DNA from: Larix sibirica
Lineage: Eukaryota; Streptophyta; Pinopsida; Pinales; Pinaceae
Assembly: GCA_004151065.3 (NCBI GenBank)
Contig: NWUY0300027655.1
Location: forward strand, 20,424 to 32,295
Reading direction: 5' to 3'
Length of the DNA: 11,872 nt
Each line of letters begins with the position of its first letter. The first letter of the stretch is position 1. Made by a program: the position numbers and the translations under genes. The notes below the pieces were generated by a model that was given only the letters and a program-made list of their open reading frames with translations, was not told the origin of the DNA and made no database searches. Below are positions 1 to 8,500 of this stretch, piece by piece.

Positions 1-1079
1 ATTTGAGGGGTCCTTTTCCAAGTCTAAGTAATTTGGAGTCTTTAAAATAAGACAATGTAGTCCTTATTATTCCTACTTTGTCTCTTTAAATTGTCCAAAT
101 GTCTTGGTAATATGTTTATATTTTTCCCTTTATATTCTCTTAATTTTCAACTAGGTCATTATTAATAGTTCCTAGGACAAGATATAGATTACCAAGACAT
201 TTTGGCTTTGATATAGGTCTCCTAATTCTAAGTGTGATTTTCTCTCTTCCCACATATCTTTGTCCATATGACACCTTTTTTATTGTCTTCAATGTTTAAA
301 CTAAATTTATTTGTTGAACTACTTATTATACCTACTCAATGCTTTGATCTTTAGCCATCTTAATACTCTTCTACCTACCAAAGGATGAAGACTTATTTTG
401 GAATTATTCTATATATTATACTATATATGTTTGACCACTACATTATTGTATTCATCCACAACATGCCATTCAATAACAATAACTTTACAGATGAGTTGGA
501 TTACTTTGTCTATTCACATGTTACATTTTTTTTGAGCTTTTAATCACCTTATATAACAAGAACCTTCTTAGGATCCAATGCATAAGGACTAACCTAGACT
601 CATGAAGAATACATTTCTCTTCCTTTGTTATGCTTGCACATGTAGTGTTCTATTACTATTATGAATTAATGGTTGTGGACTCAAGATGATATATAAACAA
701 GGATTTGTCTACATAGCTTTTCATGTCACTCATACATTGTCTCCATATCTTCCTTACGTAGATATCTTTACTGCCCTAAAATCCCCATTTCTTGGAACTT
801 TTACATGCCTCAAGCACAAATATTAACAAATTAAGTCTTGCACCAACATTGGGTTCTTGAGCCTTACCTCAATTGCCTATCCCATCTCTTTGGTCTTTCT
901 AAATTCCCTCCTAGGTGGCTTGGGTTTGGACTATTGCAGAGGTTGTTCTTTTGTCACATCCATTAATGACCTTGACCTAAATGTCCCCGTTAGCAAAATA
1001 ATTTCAATTTAGGCCACTATTGGACCATGATGAAAGAATTGTTTTGTGGTACAAATTGCTTCTGACTCCTTAAAGCTTG
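1..1079. other. Gene-free AT-rich region
   Basis: I found no reading frame with a recognisable family, no RNA gene, and no clear repeat in either orientation. Decayed transposon DNA is likely by context but no domain or terminal repeat supports it. Confidence 0.5.
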
Positions 1080-1245
1080 CACAACTCGAAATGGATCAAG
1101 TAATAGGTAACTCATCTTTTGTTGAACATCTGTTATGTTTACAAGGGCATATTTACAGCATCACCCCTATAGGATTTTGAACCCAAGTCTCCACATTAGT
1201 ACAAGCCCAATCACCTCATTGACGATCATTAGACCACACTCATGT
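1080..1245 (-). mobile_element. SINE-like element, minus strand (head well marked)
   Basis: On the minus strand, TGAGTGTGGTCTAATGATC (A-box region, about 1223-1241) is followed by GACTTGGGTTCAAAATCC (B-box region, about 1171-1189, with one extra A). The box spacing and the TGAGTG-GG-CTAATG opening resemble Au-type plant SINEs and the partial element at the right end of the window. The body and 3' end are not defined. Confidence 0.45.
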
Positions 1246-1654
1246 AGACATAATAAGCAATTCTCACATTGTGGTCTATTACATGATACCCCTAAAAGGA
1301 ATCCATTCATGATCAATGTCTATCTTTGAGATCATCATGTCATTTGGGATCATGTGGTCTTTCATAGTATTCCTTGCAACTCCATTTCCATGCATATTGG
1401 AGCAACTTCATTCTCTATTTTTCGTAACTTTATAATTTCTAAAAGATGCAAGTGAACATAATTTGAAAACATATTTCGATAGTTTATATAGTTTTCTTTC
1501 TTGGGAACTACTTGTCTTCAAATACATAAATCCTATAAAACACTAAGATGTTCCTTCTCCTTGCTTTTGGGTCACTTTGTCTCAAAAAAAAAATTACCTT
1601 CTTCATCATAGCATCTTTCCACCAAGCCTCATAATTCCTCTCACTTAACTATGT
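1246..1654. other. Gene-free AT-rich region
   Basis: There is nothing recognisable beyond an A9 run near 1584. It separates the SINE-like element from the 153-bp tandem repeat. Confidence 0.5.
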
Positions 1655-2083
1655 AAAGCTCTCAACATTCACAACTAGTCACCTACAAAAGGTATTCTTG
1701 CCTTAAAGAAAATCTTCACCAACCCATAAAATGAATGCATACTCCACTCTTAATTTATGACACTAACTTTTGGATAAAGGGCAATAAATATAACATATAA
1801 CAATATGAAAGCTCTCAACATTCACAACTAGTCACCTACAAAAGTTATTCTTGCCTAAAAGAAAATCTTCACCTACCCATAAAATGAATGCATACTCCAC
1901 TCTTAATTTATGACACTAATTTTTGGATAAAGGGCAATAAATATGACATATAACAATATGAGGAATAAAGTTAGGATAACCGTTGCTTTGCAATAAAACA
2001 AAACCCCATAAATTTATGACACTATTTTTGGATAAAGGGGTAATAAATATAGCATAAAACAAAAAGGAATAAATCTAGGATAA
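1655..2083. repeat. 153-bp tandem duplication plus a partial third copy
   Basis: Copy 1 (1655-1807) and copy 2 (1808-1960) start AAAGCTCTCAACATTCAC and end ACATATAACAATATG, are the same length, and differ at only a few bases. A shorter, diverged third segment (2011-2083) repeats AATTTATGACACTA to GGATAA. The function is unknown. Confidence 0.9.
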
Positions 2084-3022
2084 AGAGGTCATAACTTAAA
2101 AAATATATCAATCCTTCGCTACCACAAGAATCGAACACTAGCACATCCCACAACTAGTATGCAAAGGTCTTCTAATGCATAAAATGCATGTCATCAATCT
2201 ATAATGCAAACAAAACAAGCATATCCTCATGCAACTTAGGCATAAACCATCATGTAATATCTATGAAGCAAACAAGGACAATACACATGTCACACACCCA
2301 ACATTGAGTCGTGACACATGACATACTAATCATAGGGCCTATTAAAGGGTTTCACATATGCCAAGTAGATAATATAACCAGTTCCCACTAAAGCACATTA
2401 GTGACTCAACTCACTAACACAAACAACATAATTATCACTACTTCCAATCTCTCAAGTCTCGCTCAGCACCATGGCAAAGGTCATTCCACTACCAAAAAAT
2501 ACACGAGAAGTCCAAGCAAAGTCAATGCATCATGCAACAAGCATTTGGTAGTGACCATCGCCGCCCAAAGAATGGGGGAATAAATCACACACCCTATTCC
2601 AAGTGTTGGAAAGATAGTCAATGGGAATCACCTAAATCCTTCTTATAGGTTCGAGGTCACTGCAACCTAATTCAAGCCATAACAATTGTTGTGCAACACT
2701 CACTTCTTGAGCCAAATCATAATGAACACCACATGGCCAAGCCTTGCGCCCTACAAGAAACATGTTTGCCCACCACCACCAATAATAACACATATCATCA
2801 TAAACGTAATAAAATGTCTATAGCTTCCAACAATCTTTATGATGGTTGACATTCGATCATTTGATATTTTCACAACCCTTGAAGCATACATATTAACTAT
2901 CCAACCTATATATGCATAATCATCTTGTCACACATTCACATATAAGAATCTTATACAACTAGATCTTAACATTGAATATCACATACATCTTTAGAAATAA
3001 AATTTGAATTTATGAATCTAAA
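2084..3022. other. Gene-free region with isolated tRNA-box-like motifs
   Basis: There is a minus-strand GTTCGATTC (about 2128-2136) and a plus-strand A-box-like TAGTCAATGGG (2615-2625) with GGTTCGAGGTC 34 nt on, but neither forms a convincing pair. The 60-codon frame at 2401-2583 is low-complexity and unlike any family I know. The rest is unrecognised. Confidence 0.4.
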
Positions 3023-3118
3023 AATCTCATCACTAAAATGCATAATCGAAAATCATAAGTCAATAACATAAATCTCATCACAAAAATGCATAATCGAAAA
3101 TCATAAGCCAATAACATA
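3023..3118. repeat. 48-bp tandem duplication
   Basis: The units at 3023-3070 and 3071-3118 both begin AATCTCATCAC and end CAATAACATA, with two or three differences. The repeat lies in AT-rich gene-free DNA. Confidence 0.9.
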
Positions 3119-3606
3119 AGCATAAATACTAACCGAACCATATGTCAAAAGAATTTCAAATAGTTTAACATGGCAATCAATCCCATTGAATGGGTAAAAA
3201 CTTTAATCAAAATTGGACGTCTAGTGTAAGCAAAATTAAATCAAATCAATTGTTCGTGGAGTGTTTCTATTAGGGCTTACTTTTCATCATTTGTCATCTT
3301 TCCTACTTGAATTAAGACAAAGTAATGGATATCATACTAAATAGCTCCAAAGTAACGTGGGCAGCCATGCATTTTCACACATAAGTGCAAAAATGCAAAC
3401 TCTAAATCTACCTATCCAAAAAAAGCAAAGAACAAACATAAAACAGAATATGCACCTCCTATATATCACAAAAATATATGATACTCATGGGAAATTATAT
3501 TATCACTCAATGCACAAAACACAATAACGGAAGTGCTGTTTCCCATCAATTGTATCTCAAAGATGTACACAGCAACACAGTAACCTAGACAAAATGGAAA
3601 CAGGCT
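3119..3606. other. Gene-free AT-rich flank left of the X/Y array
   Basis: No gene is seen. The last ~80 bp (TTTCCCATCAATTGTATCTC onward, near 3540) looks like a worn end of another Y module leading into X1, so the array may start a little earlier than annotated. Confidence 0.4.
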
Positions 3607-3725
3607 GTAGATTCTCCTGATAGTTGTTACTCATTGTATACTGCATGCAAATTATTTATATAACTCTCTACGAAAGCTTCATCTCCCGGCAAAGAGCTTG
3701 AAAAAGATCCTTGACAATATAGAAA

Positions 3726-4240
3726 GTCAGGAATATCACAAGTTTTCTTCTAAACGCATGAAAATTTGTTGTTAATGACTAATCAATAAACTGAGCCGTT
3801 TGCTTTGTTCCAAAAGCATGTACAAGTATACTAACCTAACAGGCACTTCAATGAGATTAACAGTGATTGATTGGTCATTTTAGATGAGGCCCAAATTTCC
3901 CATCAATAAAAGCAACACGTGGATGCAGTTAGCAGGCATATCAATCCAGAGATATTGCCAAACACGAAAGGGGAAAGATAGTCAGGAATATCACAAGTTT
4001 TCTTCTAAACGCATGAAAATTTGTTGTTAATGACTATCAATAAACTGAGAGCCGTTTGCTTTCTTCCAAAAGCATGTACAAGTATACTAACTTAACAGGC
4101 ACTTCAATAAGATTAACTACAGTGATTGATTGGTCATTTTAGATAAGGCCCAAAATTTCCCATCAATAAAAGCAACACGTGGATGCAGTTAGCAGGCATA
4201 TCGATCCAGAGATATTGCCAAACACAAAAGGGGAAAGATC
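3726..4240. repeat. Recent 255-bp direct duplication (Y1-Y2)
   Basis: Both copies start GTCAGGAATATCACAAG (3726 and 3981) and end GGGGAAAGAT. They differ by scattered substitutions and small indels, for example a 3-bp gain near the AGATTAAC segment. They are adjacent with no spacer. Confidence 0.9.
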
Positions 4241-4616
4241 TTTAGAATCTTCCGATAGTTGTTTCTCATTGCATGCTGCATGCAAATGCTTTGTATAATT
4301 ATCTTGGAAGCTTCATCTCCATGGCAAAGAGCTTGCAAATGATCTCAAAAAGTCCACCTAAATCTATAAACTTTGTTAATCAACGTCCAATAGGTTTCTT
4401 TACAGTTGAACATTCATATAGCTCAAATGGGCTCATTATATAATTTTAAACAGTGATCCTTGACAAATTGGCTTCAAAAACTGATAAAATTACCATCAAT
4501 TTACATAATGAGTATCACAGGTTTTCTTTTGAACGCATGCAAATTTGTTTTGATTGACTAACCAATAAGCTGACGGCCATTCGCTTTCTTCCAGAAGAGT
4601 GTTCAAGTATATTAAC

Positions 4617-5106
4617 TTAATATCCATGTGTCCACTTGCACTTTCAATAAGATTAACAATAATTGATTGATCATTTCATACTCCTAGGACCCAAAATGTC
4701 CCATCAATAAAAGCTACACTTGATATAGTTAGCCAACTATCAATTGCAGAGATCTTGCCAAACATACTGAAATAAGGAACCAAGGTCCGTATACAAAAAA
4801 AAATAGCACGGATTCTAAAACTGCATGCAACGAATTCTGGTTGCACATAATATTCAAAAAATCCTTTCACAAAGTCAGAAGTATTAGATAGAAAGTTCAT
4901 CATAAAATTGAAAAATATTGTATCATTCAATTTTAAGTTGAATAACAACCAAAAGACTCGTTCAAACAAGAACATTTAATATCCATGTGTCCACTTGCAC
5001 ATTCAATAAGATTAACAATAATTGATTGATCATTTCATACTCCTAGGACCCAAAATGTCCCATCAATAAAANAACAACCAAAAGACTCGTTCAAACAAGA
5101 ACATTT
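4617..5106. repeat. Nested direct repeat ending at an unresolved base (N)
   Basis: Segment A (4617-4712) recurs at 4976-5071 with one mismatch, and segment C (4944-4977) recurs exactly at 5073-5106. Between the second A and second C is a single N at 5072, where the first copy has 231 bp (4713-4943). The order A-B-C-A'-N-C' is what a 359-bp tandem duplication with a missing middle, or a bad contig join, would give. Confidence 0.9.
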
Positions 5107-5495
5107 GCATTTTAACGTGCCAAAAATAAGCCAGCCTTTCCATAAGAAAAGCTGACATGATGGCTTGTTGAGAAACTAAGCCTGCAATTACTATTGTACA
5201 TGTGAATTCAATTATTTCAAGGGCCCTGTATGCCTTCCAAAGCTCAGTCTAGTTAATATTTTAACTTTGGAGCGCTCAGCCAATCTCATTGTTAAAAAAC
5301 CCTGCTTCCTATGAAGTGAGCTGGATTTCAAGACTATGATCATCGAACAACAGTTGCCACAAATCTCATGGCCCAGTTAGGTAATTGGTACAGTCCTATG
5401 ATACGATGACATAACATATCGAAATCATTCCCAGCCCAGCCAATGAGCCAAATACATAAATAACTTCATCCACGATAGCAGAAGCAACGCATATT
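5107..5495 (-). other. TOPP: Probable PP1 3' UTR and downstream flank
   Basis: No further coding signal is seen. If the terminal exon is right, this is the 3' UTR, and its composition is more mixed than the AT-rich flank beyond. There is no canonical AATAAA on the minus strand; AATAAT-like sequence near 5212 is the nearest candidate. Plant poly(A) signals are loose, so the transcript end cannot be fixed. Confidence 0.3.
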
Positions 5496-5519
5496 CTAAC
5501 TTTTGGATCCTTGCAATGC
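5496..5519 (-). CDS. TOPP: Candidate PP1 terminal exon: seven residues and stop
   Basis: This is inferred, not matched to a known tail. After exon 3 (phase 0), the acceptor TTTGTTCAG at 5521-5520 opens ALQGSKS followed by TAG at 5498-5496. The acceptor has a T-rich tract, and a short basic tail fits PP1, whose C-terminus is variable and disordered. The alternative is read-through of intron 3, which adds 58 unrelated residues and stops at 5945-5947 inside a repeat. A different downstream acceptor cannot be excluded. Confidence 0.4.
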   Translation of the reverse strand, partial: ALQGSKS

Positions 5520-8500
5520 CTGAACAAATCAACCATGTTATATCAATGAAAAATCAAGAATTAAATAACATCTTACTGGAGATGCTAAAATTGTACTGAG
5601 AAGGAAAATAAAAAACATGTAATGTAATGGATCATTACCCCTTGTACCCCTCCCCTATGGGCTACAAGGGGAGGGGTACAAGCCAAAATCATCAAATTTT
5701 TTGTGCATGTACTGCCGATAAACCAGTTTTTTACTTTTTACACATTTTGAAACTTTTGCACAGAACTCAAGGCACCTTTATACCACCCATTCTCCAAATT
5801 ATACTAAGAAGGAAAATAAAAAACATATAATGTAATGGATCATTACCCCTTGTATCCCTCCCCTATGGGCTACAAGGGGAGGGGTACAAGCCAAAATCAT
5901 CAAATTTTTTGTGCATGTACTGAAGAGAAACCAGTTTTTACTTTTTACACATTTTGAAACTTTTGCACAGAACTCAAGGCACCTTTATACCACCCATTCT
6001 CCAAATTAAATTGAACTGCCATAAGATTAACTCTGAGAAGAACTGCCATAAAGTACAAATATATACAAGAAACCAATACAATGCTTCTGTAAATGCTTTT
6101 CCAAGGAAATATCAGATTACACACCTTGCGAGGCGGGGTGCCTGGTCTAGATAAATTGGAACTACCAAATCCAAGTTTCCCTTTTTTTTCAGCCGGTTTT
6201 AGAATTTGAAAGGAACACATCAATGTTTCATCAACACTCATAAGAGCTCCAGCGTTGTCAAACTCTCCACAATAATTTGGAGCAGAAAATATCGTGACCA
6301 GTTGCCTTTTTGCAAAAAACTCATATCCATCCTCCACAACCTGCCAATGCAAGTTCAGATTTCTTTTTAATAGGATTTTACAGCAAGATAATAGAAAATA
6401 AGTTACTCTTAGGAAATCACAAGTACACACCTGGTGAGCTCGACAAATAAGGTCCAGGTCATGTTTCTGTAAAAATTCAGTGACCTTATCTGGTCCAAAG
6501 GTGTATGATACACCTCTGTCATTCTCACCCCAACCTTCAATATCCTTATCTGGGTCAGCCCAAAGAAGATCACATAGAAGACCCTGGTCAGGAACATCTG
6601 TAGGCCTCGCAATGTTTCTGATCTGATCCAAGTTATGCAAATCAGGAGAAAGGCCACCATGCATACAAAGAATCTTTTCATCGATAAGTGCGGCAACAGG
6701 CAAACAGTTGAAACAATCTGTAAAAACCTTCCATAGACGCACATTGAACCGCCGCTTGCATTCATCATAGAAACCATATATTCTGTTGATTGAAGCACAT
6801 TCATGGTTTCCCCTTAAAAGAAAAAAGTTTTCTGGGTATTTAATCTTGTAGGCAAGGAGAAGGCATATTGTCTCTAAGCTCTGCTTGCCACGATCCACAT
6901 AATCACCCAGAAACAAATAATTTGCTTGTGGTGGAAAGCCACCATACTCAAACAGCCTTAATAGGTCAGAATATTGTCCGTGAATATCACCTATTGTGCA
7001 AACAAGTCCAGTATATAAGAGAAATGGCTTGCTATTTTTCAAAACGTTAGAGAAAACTTAAAACATAAAATGGTAAAGTACTGCCTGCTTGATTAATTTC
7101 AGTCCAGTAAAATGTCAACAATCTTCTTGCCACAAATGAAAAGATAAAACTTGCACTAACTTCCATAATGGTAAGAGACAGAGAGCACAAATGGTAACAT
7201 AAAACAGCATTGAAGTTGTACCTGGAATACACCTTATCTGCCACACTAGAAAAAAAAATCATAAAATATAACCATAACAGCTGAAAGATCACAAGGCTCA
7301 TCAACATGACAGGTATTACAATCATAGTTACTGGAGCTCCACCATACTCAAATTCTCAATTCTAAATCAAAATTTATATTGGCTTGTACTTTATTTTCAA
7401 ATAATTAGATGTTCATCATGCTGCCATCCAGGTGGTACAAACATTGTTACTTAAGCATGCCCAGAATTTCAATTGAACATGCAAAATGCCATTTTGAAAT
7501 ATAACCTGGATAAAGGACTTGAATATCAATATATATTTCAATTATTAAATTTAACAACATTAGCCAGATATAAATTTTCCTTTTTTGCAGTGAATAATCG
7601 AGCATAATTCTAGTCATTTGCTTTAGTTATCAGTCATGGTAGACTATGTGTTTTAACTCCATCATATTTAAACAACTGAGTTAAAAATCATGATACAAGC
7701 ATTATGCAGCAAATAAACTACTATGGGGCTCCACAAAGCCTTTATCCACTCCAAATCAGTTTGGAGATGACATCACAAAGCCTTTATCCACACCTTAAGG
7801 TAGCCATGGGGGCACCTAGACATAAGGGCTGAAATTTATGGAACCTAGAGATGGTCACCAGTGACCACATGACCATATTATAGACCCAGGCCCACCCCCA
7901 TGTTCTCCTTAACACCTGCAACCAATTGACAACCCAACAAGCATGGGAGTAACACACAGCCTTTACCCCTTTACCCACCACCTTAAGGTAGCCATGAGGT
8001 CACTTGGATATAGGGGTTGAATTTATGGTACCTGGAGATGGGCACCACATGACCATATAATGGAACCCATCCCCCTCACATGTTCTCCTGAATGTCTCCC
8101 ACTTTAGAGAATTCAAACAAGTTGTGGTCAAATGGTTAGGTCAAAGCATTTTCAATGCTTAGACCAGGGTTCAAACCTCCAGCCAAAAGACATGTCATCA
8201 TGTTCCTACAACTAATGGAGATAACTACCTAGATATGAGCACCATGTGAACATAATATGGACCAAAGCCCACTCCAACTTCTCCTCCAGGCTTCCAGCCC
8301 TGACATTCTAGACATGTCAAGCAGATTGTGGACAAGTGGTTAAGTCAGACCCAAGTTCAAGCCCCAGCCAAAGACATGTTGTCACTTTCCTACAACCAGC
8401 AGAGCTAACTACTGCATCTGAGACCAGGTGAAAGTCCCAGCAACCTTGAAAGCCCATAAATGCAGCATATCTCAATCCTTAACAGGTAAGGCTATGTGCA

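Larger units (their letters stand above)
3607..5106. repeat. Decayed tandem array of ~255-bp (Y) and ~100-bp (X) modules
   Basis: The module order read on the plus strand is X1 (3607-3716), Y1 (3726-3980), Y2 (3981-4240), X2 (4241-4345), spacer with GATCCTTGACAA, Y3 (about 4509-4765), a remnant of X (about 4806-4830), then a partial Y (4976-5071). Y1 and Y2 are nearly identical and directly joined; Y3 is more diverged and 528 bp from Y2. This fits an older ~0.5-kb repeat with deletions plus one recent Y duplication. Y ends in CCAAACACRAAAGGGGAAAGAT; X contains CTGCATGCAAAT and AAGCTTCATCTCC. No reading frame persists between copies, so I treat it as noncoding. Confidence 0.8.
5591..6007. repeat. 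208-bp tandem duplication in PP1 intron 3
   Basis: Copy 1 (5591-5798) and copy 2 (5799-6007) run from TTRTACTRAGAAGGAAAA to TACCACCCATTCTCCAAATT with only a few substitutions and 1-bp indels, so the duplication is recent. Each copy holds a GC-rich inverted repeat. Because the copies are so alike, collapse or false duplication in assembly should also be considered. Confidence 0.9.
5520..6124 (-). other. TOPP: Probable PP1 intron 3 (605 nt) with internal tandem duplication
   Basis: The donor GTGTGTAATC at 6124 is strong. The acceptor at 5521-5520 depends on the tentative last exon. More than two thirds of the intron is two copies of a ~208-bp unit (5591-6007). The intron position, just after the TPPR tail motif, matches the place where animal PP1-gamma transcripts diverge; that is background knowledge of the family. 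Confidence 0.5.
7774..8420 (+). mobile_element. SINE-like tandem array of three related units in PP1 intron 1
   Basis: Three diverged copies share a body with CACCTTAAGGTAGCCATG, a CACCACATGACCATATAATGG-type block, CCCACCCCCATGTTCTCCT, and a TACAAC...GAGCTAACTAC block. Bodies lie at about 7774-7917, 7957-8097 and 8228-8290, and spacing is about 188-205 bp. tRNA-like heads lie at 8118-8188 and 8322-8370. The array runs antisense to the phosphatase gene. Plant SINEs begin with such Pol III boxes, so decayed, stacked SINE copies are the best reading. The first two bodies lack a visible head. Confidence 0.6.

Noticed and set aside
2125-2139. Isolated B-box GTTCGATTC on the minus strand
   Set aside because: No A box at the right distance; a nine-base motif alone can occur by chance.
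2615-2659. A-box-like TAGTCAATGGG with a B-box-like GGTTCGAGGTC
   Set aside because: The boxes are only 34 nt apart, the B box lacks its final C, and no arms fold, so a tRNA or SINE call is not supported.
1-3600. A retrotransposon polyprotein
   Set aside because: I looked for gag, protease, RT, RNase H and integrase motifs on both strands and found none, nor any long terminal repeats.
4676-4975. A 99-codon minus-strand open frame (MFLFERVFW...)
   Set aside because: It lies wholly in the X/Y repeat array, its frame is broken in the other Y copies, and no family is recognisable.
6409-6804. A 131-codon minus-strand frame
   Set aside because: It is an out-of-frame shadow of PP1 exon 2, whose true frame matches the family throughout.
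7047-7325. A 92-codon hydrophobic minus-strand frame upstream of exon 2
   Set aside because: It is inside intron 1, its T-rich codons produce hydrophobic residues by composition, and no known domain or splice link to PP1 is seen.
8118-8188. A functional tRNA-Glu gene
   Set aside because: The acceptor stem does not pair and the T-stem is mostly broken, and the unit is part of a repeat array, so it is scored as a tRNA-derived SINE head.
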